DNA from: Methyloligella sp050110875 | GTDB taxonomy: Bacteria > Pseudomonadota > Alphaproteobacteria > Rhizobiales > Methyloligellaceae | DNA: 64,000 nt | NCBI GenBank assembly: GCA_050110875.1 | Contig: CP188828.1 | Location: forward strand, 1,860,001 to 1,924,000 | Reading direction: 5' to 3' | Part shown: piece by piece, positions 48,968-59,798 of the stretch | Layout: the number at the start of each line of letters is the position of its first letter | Position numbering within the stretch: the stretch's first letter is position 1 | Position numbers and translations under genes: made by a program | Notes under the pieces: model-generated | Databases searched by the model: none | What the model was told of the DNA's origin: nothing | Seen by the model: the letters and a program-made list of their open reading frames with translations, nothing else

Positions 48968-51187
48968 TTGCGCGACCTCTTTAGCGGCAACCGGCGTCGC
49001 AAGCTCATCGATTGGCTTGCCATCGACGCCTGGATCGATTCCGGCCTCTACGGGGCGTGGATGCGCATCCGCGATTGGGGCAGCGCCTATTCCACCTTCT
49101 TCGGCCGCTTCGAGGTCAAGGGCCCGCTGAAATTCTTCAACGAGCTCGCTTGCGACGGGCTCACCCTGGCCACCGGCGGCCTGCTGGTGGTCTCCGCCTT
49201 CGCGCTCCCCGCCTTCGATATCGCCCGCGGCAAGATCAATCTCTCCGACGAATACAGCGTCACCTTCCTCGACCGCTACGGCAACGAGATCGGCAAGCGC
49301 GGCCTGCTGCGCGACGATTCCGTGCCCCTGGAGGAGATTCCCGACACCCTCATCAAGGCGACGCTGGCCACCGAGGACCGGCGCTTCTTCGAGCATTTCG
49401 GCATCGATGTCATGGGCACCATGCGCGCCATGGCGGAAAACGCCCGCGCCAATGCCGTGGTCCAGGGCGGCTCCTCCCTCACCCAGCAGCTCGCCAAGAA
49501 CATGTTCCTGTCGCCGGAGCGCTCCCTGGAGCGCAAGATCAAGGAGCTGTTCATCTCCTTCTGGTTGGAGACCCACTACACCAAGAAGGAGCTGCTGAAG
49601 CTCTATTTCGACCGCGCCTATCTCGGCGGCGGCTCCTATGGCGTGGAGGCCGCGGCCCAATACTACTTCGACAAATCCGTCCGAGATCTGAACCTCGCCG
49701 AATCCGCCATGCTCGCCGGCATGTTCAAGGCGCCGACCCGCTACGCCCCTCATGTGAATCTCGCCGCCTCCCGCGCCCGCACCAACGAGGTGCTGACCAA
49801 TATGGTGGAGGCGGGCTATCTCACCGAGGGCCAGGTCTATGGCGCTCGCAACCATCCCGCTCAGATCGTCGAGCGCGGCGATTTCTATGCGCCCGACTGG
49901 TTCCTGGATTACGCCTTCGACGAGGTCCGCCGCCTTCTGCGCGGCAAGTCTCAGCACATCGTGGTCGCCCGCACCACCGTCGACGTATCGTTGCAGAAGA
50001 TGGCGGAGAAGGCCGTGAAGGACACCATGGCCCGCTATGGCCGCTCCCGCCGCTTCGACGGCGCGGCACTGGTCGCCATGGAGACCGATGGCGCCGTCCG
50101 CGCCCTGGTTGGCGGCGACGATTACGGCGAAAGCCAGTTCAACCGCGCCACCCAGGCCTATCGCCAGCCCGGCTCGTCCTTCAAGCCCTACGTCTATCTG
50201 ACCGCCCTGGAGCACGGCTATAATCCGAACTCCATCGTCCGCGACGGCTACGTCAAATGCGGGCGCTGGTCGCCGAAGAACTATGCCGGCGGCTATCGCG
50301 GCGCCATGACCATGCGCACCGCCCTGGCCAAATCCATCAACACCGTCGCCGTGAAGCTCTCCCTTGAGGTCGATCGGGAGACCGTGCTGGAGAATATGCG
50401 CAAGATCGGCGTCACCCACCTGCGCAAGACCTGCTCCATGGCCCTGGGCGATACCGGCATGACGCCCCTGCAGCACACCGGCGGCTACGCGGTCTTCGCC
50501 TCGGGCGGCAAGGACATCAAGCCCTACGGGATCGAGGAGATCACCACCCTCACCGGCGAGCGCGTCTATTCCCGCGAGCGGGACGAACCGCCCCACAAGC
50601 AGATCTTCGAGCGCGAGAAGGTGGAGCAGCTCAACAACATGCTCCACACCGTCGTGCAGGCCGGCACCGGCCGGCGCGCTCAGCTCGACTACACCTATAG
50701 CGCCGGCAAGACCGGCACCAGCTCCGCCTATCGCGATGCCTGGTTCATGGGCTTCACCGGGCAATACGTCGTGGGCGTCTGGCTCGGCAATGACGACTTC
50801 ACCCCCATGGCCAGGGTCACCGGCGGCAGCTTCCCGGCCGAGACCTGGAAGAACTTTCTGGTCATGGCCCACGACACCAACAACATTCCGCAGATCCCCG
50901 GCGTGCCGCTTCATCCGGTCCAGATCGCCGAGCGCGAGCGCCTCGCCATGAGCGCCGATATGGAGCCTGCCAGCGTGCCTGCGGCCAGTGCCGAGAGTCT
51001 GAAGGCCATGCCCTCGGCAACCCGCGATCTGCTGGAAGAGATCGGCAGCATGCTGCGCCGCGCACCCCGCCTCAACCCGGGAACGGACCGTTCCGATGCG
51101 CCCACGCTCACCCCTGACGGCACCCCGCGAGAGGACCGGCGCCGCGCCGATAACGCCGCGGGGGAACGGCGCACCGCCGCTCCATGA
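48968..51187 (+). CDS. Bifunctional penicillin-binding protein 1A-type (GT51 plus transpeptidase)
   Basis: 739 residues from TTG 48968 (GGGGG six bases upstream). A cytoplasmic tail and one membrane helix (about 60-80) precede the GT51 domain with the catalytic EDRRFFEHFGID near residue 136 and GGSSLTQQLAKNMFL. The transpeptidase has S403 (GSSFKP), S456 in the SxN motif (AKSINT) and K581 in KTGTS. It polymerises and cross-links peptidoglycan in the periplasm. The C-terminal tail is disordered, rich in Pro, Asp and Arg. No OB insert is evident, so it is closer to the PBP1c/2D-like short class than to classical MrcA. Confidence 0.92.
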   Translation: MRDLFSGNRRRKLIDWLAIDAWIDSGLYGAWMRIRDWGSAYSTFFGRFEVKGPLKFFNELACDGLTLATGGLLVVSAFALPAFDIARGKINLSDEYSVTFLDRYGNEIGKRGLLRDDSVPLEEIPDTLIKATLATEDRRFFEHFGIDVMGTMRAMAENARANAVVQGGSSLTQQLAKNMFLSPERSLERKIKELFISFWLETHYTKKELLKLYFDRAYLGGGSYGVEAAAQYYFDKSVRDLNLAESAMLAGMFKAPTRYAPHVNLAASRARTNEVLTNMVEAGYLTEGQVYGARNHPAQIVERGDFYAPDWFLDYAFDEVRRLLRGKSQHIVVARTTVDVSLQKMAEKAVKDTMARYGRSRRFDGAALVAMETDGAVRALVGGDDYGESQFNRATQAYRQPGSSFKPYVYLTALEHGYNPNSIVRDGYVKCGRWSPKNYAGGYRGAMTMRTALAKSINTVAVKLSLEVDRETVLENMRKIGVTHLRKTCSMALGDTGMTPLQHTGGYAVFASGGKDIKPYGIEEITTLTGERVYSRERDEPPHKQIFEREKVEQLNNMLHTVVQAGTGRRAQLDYTYSAGKTGTSSAYRDAWFMGFTGQYVVGVWLGNDDFTPMARVTGGSFPAETWKNFLVMAHDTNNIPQIPGVPLHPVQIAERERLAMSADMEPASVPAASAESLKAMPSATRDLLEEIGSMLRRAPRLNPGTDRSDAPTLTPDGTPREDRRRADNAAGERRTAAP

Positions 51188-51309
51188 TACGGCCTCATGA
51201 TGCGGCTCTCCACGTCGCCCCCGCCCCGCACCCATCCTCAGCCTTGACAAGCCACGCGTCAGGCTTTCCGTTTGCGCGAACCTAGAGAGCCTCGAATCGG
51301 CTTCGCCTT

Positions 51310-51900
51310 ATGCGCTTCTTGCTTTTCGGCATCGTGGCTTTCGCAGCCGCCCTCATCCTCGGCTTCGGTTCGGCGCTCTTTATCCTTCGCCACGGCATCC
51401 CCTACGCCACCGAGAGCCAAGGGCCTTGGCTGAGCTGGCCTCGCGAGGGGCACCCCGACGCCGATCCCTACACCAAGGCCTATCTCGCCGAGAGTGGCAG
51501 GCTACCGCTCGCCTCCACCACCGTGCGTTATTTCCTCGCCCGGGAGGACGGCGACGGTCAGACCCTCACCGCCAATTGCGAATACCGTCTGGAAGGCGCG
51601 CCGCTCGACGCGCGCTGGTGGTCTCTCGCGCTCTATGACGGCGAAGGCGATCTCATCGCGAACCCCTCCGCGCGCCATAGCATCAACAGCAGCGGCATGA
51701 TCCGGCGCGGCGACGGCACCTACGAACTCGCCCTCGCCCGTCACGCAAGACCGGGGAACTGGATTCCCACCGGCAACGCCGCCCAGCAGGATCTGGTCCT
51801 CCTCCTGCGCATCTACTATCCCCGCGAGACCGATCCCGACGGCGTCGGCAAGATCGACCTCGACCGACTGCCCAAGATCGAGCGCCTGTCATGCGGCTAA
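51310..51900 (+). CDS. DUF1214 membrane-anchored protein
   Basis: 196 residues from ATG 51310. One N-terminal hydrophobic helix (LLFGIVAFAAALILGFGSAL) acts as anchor. The DUF1214 beta-domain follows, with YTKAYLAESGRLPL, RWWSLALYDGEGDLIANPSA and GNWIPTGNAAQQDLVLLLRI, then YYPRETD. The family's function is unknown. It is usually encoded with a DUF1254 protein, as here; the two genes overlap by 10 bp and are co-translated. Confidence 0.88.
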   Translation: MRFLLFGIVAFAAALILGFGSALFILRHGIPYATESQGPWLSWPREGHPDADPYTKAYLAESGRLPLASTTVRYFLAREDGDGQTLTANCEYRLEGAPLDARWWSLALYDGEGDLIANPSARHSINSSGMIRRGDGTYELALARHARPGNWIPTGNAAQQDLVLLLRIYYPRETDPDGVGKIDLDRLPKIERLSCG

Positions 51901-52481
51901 GACATCTCGCCTATTATCTGCTGCTGATACTGGTGCTGGCGGGGCTGCTCCACATCCTGGGCGTCCTGGCCCTGCCCCATCTTTCGTCCCAGACCGCCTG
52001 GAAGCGTCTTGCGCCCCTCGGCGAGGCCAACACCATGGTCAAGCTGTCGCCGCCGGAAACCGGCAAGCCGGTCCTGCCCATGATGGCGCCGGATATCCGC
52101 TATGCGGTCTGCCGGTTCGATCTGTCCGATGGTCCGGTCCGGCTGATCACGCCGACGGAAAACGGTCTCTGGCTGGTCGCGCTCTACACGCCCGCGGGCG
52201 AGAATTTCTATGCGGTCACCGCCAAGGATCTCGTGCGGCCGCTCTTCAATCTGATCATCGCCACCGAAAATCAGACCGTCATCGAAGAAGGTGTCGATGC
52301 GCCGGTCGATGCGGACCAGGTCGCCGTGGTGCGTTCGCCCACCTTCGAGGGTCTGGCCGTGATCCGCGCCCCGCTCGAAGGTCAGAGCGAAGCCGCCAGT
52401 GCCGATGCGGCCCTGGCCAACGCCTATTGCGGCCCCTACTCCGAAGACGGCGGACAGGGCGTGAGCCCGTCCCGTCCTTGA
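51891..52481 (+). CDS. DUF1254-type membrane-anchored protein
   Basis: 196 residues from ATG 51891, inside the end of the DUF1214 gene. An N-terminal helix (YYLLLILVLAGLLHILGVLA) is followed by MMAPDIRYAVCRFDLSDGPV, NGLWLVALYTPAGENFYAVT and an extended C-terminal part. This short form, found with DUF1214 in Rhizobiales, is envelope-located. Function unknown. Confidence 0.82.
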   Translation: MRLRHLAYYLLLILVLAGLLHILGVLALPHLSSQTAWKRLAPLGEANTMVKLSPPETGKPVLPMMAPDIRYAVCRFDLSDGPVRLITPTENGLWLVALYTPAGENFYAVTAKDLVRPLFNLIIATENQTVIEEGVDAPVDADQVAVVRSPTFEGLAVIRAPLEGQSEAASADAALANAYCGPYSEDGGQGVSPSRP

Positions 52482-52503
52482 GCCGCCTGTCTCGCAGCGA
52501 GAG

Positions 52504-52677
52504 CTAGCTCTTCTGTGCCTGCTTGCGGGGCGTCTCCACCGGCACCTGGGCCGGCTCGTCGTGACGCTCGATCCGCACACCGGGGAAGATAACCACCTCG
52601 CCGAACGTGCCCGTCGCCTCGTCGCAGCGTTTTCGCCTGCGCCCGTCTGCAGGCTCGAATTGCAGAATGCTGGCCAT
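52504..52677 (-). CDS. Small conserved-looking protein, 57 aa
   Basis: ATG 52677 with GGAG nine bases upstream, ending at TAG 52504. The product MASILQFEPADGRRRKRCDE then ATGTFGEVVIFPGVRIERHD ends in a basic tail. It is too short for domain recognition, but codon use is good and an exact CtrA-type box lies 82 bp upstream, supporting a real gene. Confidence 0.55.
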   Translation of the reverse strand: MASILQFEPADGRRRKRCDEATGTFGEVVIFPGVRIERHDEPAQVPVETPRKQAQKS

Positions 52678-52758
52678 CTGGGTTCTCCGTCAGTCCCGTC
52701 TCAGGGCGGAGCGCGCCCCCCGCGCCCCACATCTCGACCGATTAGGAAGAGCTTATAG

Positions 52759-52773
52759 TTAACGGGACGTTAA
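52759..52773. promoter_or_regulatory. CtrA-type box TTAA-N7-TTAA
   Basis: TTAACGGGACGTTAA is an exact match to the CtrA consensus. It lies between the DUF1491 stop and the 57-aa gene on the minus strand, at a promoter distance from the latter. Confidence 0.5.
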
Positions 52774-52784
52774 GCGGGCGGGGA

Positions 52785-53144
52785 TCAAAAATCGTCCGGC
52801 CCGGCCAGCCAATCGTCCAGAAAGTGCCGGCCGGCGCGGTCCTCCGCCTCGACGATCCAGATATCCGGATCGAAATCCGCCTCCCGGGCGAGACGCTCGC
52901 TCGCCTCCTGCTCGTCGACGGCCCGGCCTTCGAAAAGGGGCACGAAACGGCGCTCGCTCCCGGCGTCGGAAAGACCCGCCGGCGCTGGCCCGAACGCCAG
53001 CACCGTTCGATCCAGCCGGTTGATGGTGATGTAGATCGCCCCGGCCTCCGCATTGCCCCGGCGCACGATCACGCAAGGCATGCCTTCCGCCTCAAGCCGG
53101 CGCATATAGGCGCGCACCCAAAATTCGCTCTTCAGCCGGGTCAC
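52785..53144 (-). CDS. DUF1491 family protein
   Basis: 119 residues from GTG 53144. The family core is LKSEFWVRAYMRRLEAEGMP, then VVRRGNAEAGAIYITINRLD and DPDIWIVEAEDRAGRHFLDD, all present. DUF1491 is restricted to alphaproteobacteria and has no known function. It follows the peptidoglycan-binding gene after about 20 bp on the same strand, so they probably form an operon. Confidence 0.9.
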   Translation of the reverse strand: MTRLKSEFWVRAYMRRLEAEGMPCVIVRRGNAEAGAIYITINRLDRTVLAFGPAPAGLSDAGSERRFVPLFEGRAVDEQEASERLAREADFDPDIWIVEAEDRAGRHFLDDWLAGPDDF

Positions 53145-53165
53145 GAGACGGTGCTGAAACGGGGA

Positions 53166-53936
53166 TTATTGATAGGTGCTTCCGCCGGCAAAGCGCCGGC
53201 CGCTGACCCGCTCCATCTCCTGCAGCAGGGTCGGCGTGATCTCTCCGGTCTCGGCAAGCTGGCGGTCCTTTTGAAAAGCCCGAATCGCGTCCGCTGTATT
53301 CTGGCCCATCATGCCGTCCACCGGCCCCGGCGCATAGCCGAGATCGGCGAGCGTCTGCTGCACCGCGCGCACCATGTCGCCGGGTGCCTCCCCGGGGGCG
53401 GAACCTTGCCCACTATTGGGCGTCGCCATGCCCATATCCTCCAGGCTTTCGCCCAGCACGATATGACGCAACAAATCGTCGCTCGGTGATCCGGTCTCTT
53501 CCAGACCGTGCGCCCGCTCGTAGGAACGGATCGCGTCCGCCGTCTCTTGCGTCATGGCGCCATCGCCGTCGCCGACATCGTAGCCGCGCACCGAGAGCTC
53601 GCGTTGCACGGCCGTCACCAAGGCCGAGGAAGCTTCCTGAACCGGCGCATTGGAAGAAGCGGCGCCGGTGGAAGGAGCGGCGCCGGTAACGGTGGAATCG
53701 ACCGCCATGTCCGGTGTCTTTGTGGTCTTGGCGACCTCGGACTCGTCGCTGGGCTTATTGTCGGTAAGGCCCTGTTCGTTATCCGCGCTTTGACGTCCCG
53801 CACCGCCCCGCACATCTTGCAGATAGAGGGCGTTGTAGGTGATCAGGCCGCACAGCCCAATAAACGCAACGAAGACCAGACGTGACGCAAACAGACTCAT
53901 TATCGACGCATCGGAAGACCAGAACGGAATCGCCAC
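53166..53936 (-). CDS. Membrane-anchored protein with two peptidoglycan-binding domains
   Basis: 256 residues from GTG 53936, or 244 from ATG 53900; both keep the N-terminal helix SRLVFVAFIGLCGLITYNAL. A low-complexity Ser/Thr/Ala linker (about 50-105) follows. Two PG_binding_1 modules come next, about 107-160 (VQRELSVRGYDVGDGDGAMT) and 190-235 (VQQTLADLGYAPGPVDGMMG), each with the typical D-G-x-x-G-x-x-T/N turn. No catalytic domain is present. It probably tethers or senses the cell wall in the periplasm. Confidence 0.88.
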   Translation of the reverse strand: MAIPFWSSDASIMSLFASRLVFVAFIGLCGLITYNALYLQDVRGGAGRQSADNEQGLTDNKPSDESEVAKTTKTPDMAVDSTVTGAAPSTGAASSNAPVQEASSALVTAVQRELSVRGYDVGDGDGAMTQETADAIRSYERAHGLEETGSPSDDLLRHIVLGESLEDMGMATPNSGQGSAPGEAPGDMVRAVQQTLADLGYAPGPVDGMMGQNTADAIRAFQKDRQLAETGEITPTLLQEMERVSGRRFAGGSTYQ

Positions 53937-54021
53937 TCAATGGCTGGCGCCATTGTGAACGATGATCCTAAAGAGTTCTTAAATGAACTGGCCGTTCCGG
54001 GACGCTTGCCTGACGCTCGGC

Positions 54022-55818
<1,797 letters not shown>

Positions 55819-56222
55819 TTCGGAGCGGACCGCCGCTTACCTCCCCGATTCAAGAATCGCAGTATCGAGCCTCCTCGCTTAAAGAAGCATAAAGCGGCGC
55901 AAACCTCTCAAACCCCGGAAAACGCGCTTCTTTTCGTCTCTGGTTTTCCTCTGTTAACCATGTTTCGCGGTATTCCGGCCGCCCCGGAACGCTCTCCCGA
56001 GCCCATCGATTTATCCGGCGCGAATCAGGGGCCCCATGTTTCGATGAACGCGTTCCGGTTTTCCGGCTAGCCATGCGCTTCGGGTGCGAAGACGAATAGA
56101 TAAAATTCGAATCAAAACCCGACCCTGAAAGTGAACGCGTCTTAGAACGCATGCCTTATGGTGGCCTGGTCTGAGGGAAAGCGGGCCGTTCCGGCGGCCC
56201 GTCGAGACAAAGGGCAAGTATC
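55819..56222. other. Intergenic region
   Basis: 404 bp between the divergent DivJ-like and DUF5330 genes. There are single TTAA half-sites (for example GTTAACC near 55955) but no full CtrA box, no clear hairpin and no small gene I can support. Promoters for both genes are expected here. Confidence 0.45.
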
Positions 56223-56639
56223 ATGTTTCTCATCAGAATGGCGTTCTGGATCATCGTCGTTATCCTGCTGCTCCCCACCGACCGGGATCAGCAAAGCGAT
56301 GTCCTCGGCACGGCCCAGGCGGCGGTGAAGGACATCAGCGGCTTCTGCACCCGCAATCCGGATGTCTGCGTCAAAAGCCAGGACTATTTCGAGATCTTCG
56401 TTCAGAAGGCTCAGTTCGGCGCCGACATGGTCATGAATTTCATCGACGAGCGCAGCGGCGATTCCGTCGAGGTGCCGCCCGTCTATGAGGCTGAACCCGG
56501 CACGCCGGCCGTTCACGTCGAGCCCCAGCCGCAGAACGTGCTGACCCCTGCCCGGAAGGAAGAGGTCACCGACAAGTCCCAGAATACGCTGAAGCCGGCC
56601 GACCTCTCCCCCGGCTGGCGCGCCCCCCAGGACACTTAA
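56223..56639 (+). CDS. DUF5330 family protein
   Basis: 138 residues from ATG 56223. The N-terminus FLIRMAFWIIVVILLLPTDR is an anchor or signal. Then the family pattern follows: QAAVKDISGFCTRNPDVCVK (cysteine pair) and a Pro/Glu-rich, probably disordered C-terminus. DUF5330 is a Rhizobiales-restricted envelope protein of unknown function. The size is normal. Confidence 0.88.
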   Translation: MFLIRMAFWIIVVILLLPTDRDQQSDVLGTAQAAVKDISGFCTRNPDVCVKSQDYFEIFVQKAQFGADMVMNFIDERSGDSVEVPPVYEAEPGTPAVHVEPQPQNVLTPARKEEVTDKSQNTLKPADLSPGWRAPQDT

Positions 56640-56848
56640 GAAGTTAGGGACACGTCAGAGGCACGGAAGACCGCGCCGGCCGCCCATTAAGCGGCGAAGG
56701 AAAGTCCCCATACGAGCTTATCGGCAGCCCCCGTCTGCCAGGGGCGCGCGCAGGAGTTGGGTCTGCCCTTTCCCGTCTCTTCGGCGCGCGCCCCATTCTT
56801 TTCCGCACCCGGCTCGCACCTTCCCGCCATTCCCCCTATATTTGCGTC

Positions 56849-57325
56849 ATGACCGATATTACCGCCGAAACAGACGCTGGCGCACCGGCTGCCTTCGACG
56901 ATGTCCTCGCCGATTTCGAGCTGCTCGACGATTGGGAGGACCGGTACCGCTATGTGATCGAGCTGGGCCGCAAGCTCCCGCCCCTGCCCGAGGACGAGCG
57001 GATCCAAGAGAACAAGGTGCAAGGCTGTGCCAGTCAGGTCTGGCTCGCCACCCATGCCGACGAGCCGGGCACCGCACGGCCGCGCCTGATCTTTCATGGC
57101 GACAGCGACGCCCACATCGTGCGCGGGCTGATCGCCATCCTCTTTTCGCTCTATTCCGGCAAGCCGGCCGATGAGATCCTGAAGATCGATCCGGACGAGA
57201 TGCTTGCCCGGCTGAACCTCACCGAGCATCTGACGCCCCAACGTTCCAACGGTCTTTCCGCCATGGTGCGTCGCATCCGCGCCGATGCCAGCGAAGCGCT
57301 GGAAGCCTCGCCCGCCGTCAACTGA
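56849..57325 (+). CDS. sufE: Cysteine desulfuration protein SufE
   Basis: 158 residues from ATG 56849. SufE accepts sulfur from SufS on a conserved cysteine for Fe-S cluster assembly; here C60 in KVQGCASQVWLA. DDWEDRYRYVIELGRKLPPL is the N-terminal signature, and DAHIVRGLIAILFSLYSGK the helical core. There is no suf operon beside it, as is common for sufE in this order. The catalytic residue is intact. Confidence 0.95.
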   Translation: MTDITAETDAGAPAAFDDVLADFELLDDWEDRYRYVIELGRKLPPLPEDERIQENKVQGCASQVWLATHADEPGTARPRLIFHGDSDAHIVRGLIAILFSLYSGKPADEILKIDPDEMLARLNLTEHLTPQRSNGLSAMVRRIRADASEALEASPAVN

Positions 57326-57337
57326 CCGCGGTGCGAT

Positions 57338-58201
57338 TCACCCGTCGCTCCCGGCCCAGCGATCGAGGCTCGGCCGATAATCCTCCGTCCCCCAGTGGCG
57401 CAACCGCCGACCGGTGCGGTTGCCGTCGGAGACGAGCCCGTAATGGCGGGCAAGCCGCGTCAGGGCAATCTGCAGCACCACCTTGCCGGCGCGCTGCGGC
57501 CAGCCTTGCGCCTTCTCCGCCTCTTCCAACCCCTTCAGCTCACAGCAAACGTCGATCAGCACACCGGCAAGTTCCGGCCCCACGGCGTCCAGCGCCTTGG
57601 CGACCCGCCCTTTCGCCGCCAGCACGTCGTCCCGCAAGCCTGCGACGTCCGAAGGCGGTCCCCGCCGCCCACCGGCGGTTGGCGCCAGCGCACCCCAATT
57701 GGACGTCGTCCGCGGCGTGAGGTGAGCGAAGGTGTAATCGGATCGCAGACGCTCGCCCGCCTCGTATTGCGCCGGCGAGATCAACGGCCGGCCGTTCCTG
57801 TCCTTGCGGCTCTTGAGCCAGCCCAAAGGGCTTTCGCCCTCGTTCACCAGGACCGGCCGCCGCACGCCGCCGATCTCGGCTTCACCTATCTTTCGGATCT
57901 GATGCTGCCGCCGATAGGGATCGTCCCCCGCATCCAACCGCCTCAGCCAGGCCTGCCCCGCATCGGTGAGATGCAGCCTGTCTCCCCTGGGCTGCAGCCA
58001 ATCCTGAGTGACGCAGAACTGGACGAGCTCGATCCCGACCGTCTGCCTTCGCGATCCGTCCCGTCCCGGCATCGTGAGGCAGAGCGTCTGCCCCGACCGC
58101 GCCAGCACCGCACCGTCGTCGCGCAGCCTGCGCAGGAGCCGCGCCGCATCCGCCTCTCGCTTCGCATCTCCTGATCCGTAGCCTGCCATGCGCCGGCTCA
58201 T
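57338..58201 (-). CDS. DUF6456 domain protein, probable DNA-binding
   Basis: 287 residues from ATG 58201, after GGGAGGGAAGC; the ATG overlaps the stop of the DnaA-C-like gene as ATGA. A winged-helix-like N-terminal part (AARLLRRLRDDGAVLARSGQ) is followed by the DUF6456 region with NEGESPLGWLKSRKDRNGRP, QYEAGERLRSDYTFAHLTPR and GPELAGVLIDVCCELKGLEE, ending KVVLQIALTRLARHYGL. The family is typical of Rhizobiales. Coupling to a DnaA-domain-IV-like protein suggests work at DNA, but this is inference. Confidence 0.85.
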   Translation of the reverse strand: MSRRMAGYGSGDAKREADAARLLRRLRDDGAVLARSGQTLCLTMPGRDGSRRQTVGIELVQFCVTQDWLQPRGDRLHLTDAGQAWLRRLDAGDDPYRRQHQIRKIGEAEIGGVRRPVLVNEGESPLGWLKSRKDRNGRPLISPAQYEAGERLRSDYTFAHLTPRTTSNWGALAPTAGGRRGPPSDVAGLRDDVLAAKGRVAKALDAVGPELAGVLIDVCCELKGLEEAEKAQGWPQRAGKVVLQIALTRLARHYGLVSDGNRTGRRLRHWGTEDYRPSLDRWAGSDG

Positions 58202-58593
58202 GCTTCCCTCCCGGGCGCCAGCGCCTCGATCAAGGCGGTCACCGCGTTCTCCAGATGAGTCAGCATGCGATCGAACTCCGCCTCGTCCCGCCGGTCCTCG
58301 ACCACGCCGCACGCATGAGCCACCGTGGTCCGATCCCGCCCGAAGGCGCGTCCGACCTCCGTCAGAGACAGACCGCATCCGACATGGGCCAGATACATCG
58401 CCGTCTGCCGCGCGAACGCCGCCCGCGCCGGGCCGCGCGTCGCAATCTTCAACGCCTTCGGTTCCAATCCGAAGGCGGTAGCAACCGCCACTTCGCTAGC
58501 GCGCCGCACTGCAACGATGCGCGACGCCGTCCCTTTCGTCCAAATTTTCGACCGAAATGTACGCTCTACTGACTCCGCCATGACCATTCGCAT
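58198..58593 (-). CDS. DnaA domain-IV-like helix-turn-helix protein
   Basis: 131 residues from ATG 58593 with GGGAGAGGG directly upstream. ARQTAMYLAHVGCGLSLTEV followed by GRAFGRDRTTVAHAC copies the DnaA C-terminal DNA-binding signature (the GRDHTTVxHA-type loop), but there is no AAA+ ATPase domain. It may bind DnaA-box-like sites and act as a transcription or replication regulator. It is the first gene of a pair with DUF6456. Element C is inserted 53 bp upstream of the ATG and may have separated it from its promoter. Confidence 0.87.
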   Translation of the reverse strand: MRMVMAESVERTFRSKIWTKGTASRIVAVRRASEVAVATAFGLEPKALKIATRGPARAAFARQTAMYLAHVGCGLSLTEVGRAFGRDRTTVAHACGVVEDRRDEAEFDRMLTHLENAVTALIEALAPGREA

Positions 58594-58718
58594 CCCTCTC
58601 CCGGGTCTCGCGCAATAACGCCTCCACCCTCTCTAGGTATATATTGGCGATTGTATACCTGACAAACCCACCCTGATCGGGTAGTATCCCTCTCGACCTG
58701 CAACTGACGGAGGGAACG

Positions 58719-59798
58719 ATGTTTAGCGACAGACACTACGTGCCAGCCATTAGGTGGCGTATGGGTGAGTACTTCGCGTTGAAGGAGCTGGCCGACAATT
58801 ATCGGGGCTCGGTCACGCCCTTGGTCGACGTTCCACCAATCCCGTGGGATTTCGAAAACGAGCGTCCTGGCCGCACGATAGATGCTCACGTCGATGCGAT
58901 GCCTGCCCAGATGGCTGATTGTTGGGGCACAGACGCCCCTGTCTTCGTCGATCTTGGTTTCGTCGACTCTGAAATTAGGATGGCGGATGAGGCACACCCA
59001 GTAGATGCTCTATTCGCCCGGCTTGATGGTGCTGGTGTGCAGGCGATCCCCGTGACTGCTACTGACCGGGATGACGACTATCAAGCCGCCATTCGAACTG
59101 TCGTAGATCGGGATGGAAGGGGGCTGTGCATTAGAGCCTCCGCCGATGACATCGATGTTGAGGACATCTTCGGTGCCCTCGAAGATCTAGCTGATGGCGC
59201 GGGAGTCGAGCGCGCCAGCGTAGACCTCGTGATCGACTTCCGCGCCATTGAAGCGAGCCAAGTCAATCTTCTCAGGCGACTAGTTGTAAGAGCCATCGAT
59301 AATCTCCCAAACGTTGAAGAGTATCGAACTCTCACACTACTAACCGGCGCTTTCCCGACGAACCTGTCAGCGATACCGCAAGGACTTAGCCAAATCCCTC
59401 GATCTGATTGGGCGCTTTGGCTCTCCGTTCGCTCAGCGGTGCAATCAAGGTTGCCGTCCTTCGGTGACTACACTGCCGCACACCCAGATCAGGAAGAAAT
59501 TGACCCCCGCATTATGCAACCGAGTGCATCAATTCGGTATGCGGCTGACACTGACTGGGTGATCGCCAGAGGGCGCTCCGTCAGAAGCCCTCGCTTTGGC
59601 GGATATTCGCAGTACAACGCGCTCAGCGCGTTACTCAAGAAGCATCCGGAATTCACCGGCAATAGCTTCTCTTGGGCGAGCGACTACATCGATGCGTGTG
59701 CTGCGGGAGGACCAACCGGCAACCTTAGGACGTGGCGACAGGTGGCAACGAATCGACACATTACGCGGACGGCGTATCAGATCTCCAACCTACCCTAG
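58719..59798 (+). CDS. T4 beta/sce7725-like protein (element C cargo)
   Basis: 359 residues from ATG 58719 with GGAGGG eight bases upstream. It reads YVPAIRWRMGEYFALKELAD, then VTPLVDVPPIPWDF, APVFVDLGFVDSEI, GVQAIPVTATDRDDDYQAAI and DWALWLSVRSA. This follows the beta-protein family (PF14350): a TIM-barrel-like protein named from phage T4 that is repeatedly found beside sce7726 genes. Its function is unknown. It converges on the sce7726-like gene with a 38-bp overlap. No catalytic motif can be assigned with certainty. Confidence 0.8.
   Translation: MFSDRHYVPAIRWRMGEYFALKELADNYRGSVTPLVDVPPIPWDFENERPGRTIDAHVDAMPAQMADCWGTDAPVFVDLGFVDSEIRMADEAHPVDALFARLDGAGVQAIPVTATDRDDDYQAAIRTVVDRDGRGLCIRASADDIDVEDIFGALEDLADGAGVERASVDLVIDFRAIEASQVNLLRRLVVRAIDNLPNVEEYRTLTLLTGAFPTNLSAIPQGLSQIPRSDWALWLSVRSAVQSRLPSFGDYTAAHPDQEEIDPRIMQPSASIRYAADTDWVIARGRSVRSPRFGGYSQYNALSALLKKHPEFTGNSFSWASDYIDACAAGGPTGNLRTWRQVATNRHITRTAYQISNLP

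Noticed and set aside
48887..51250. A 787-codon minus-strand open frame opposite the PBP1A gene
   Set aside because: Antisense shadow; the plus strand carries the intact GT51 and transpeptidase motifs.
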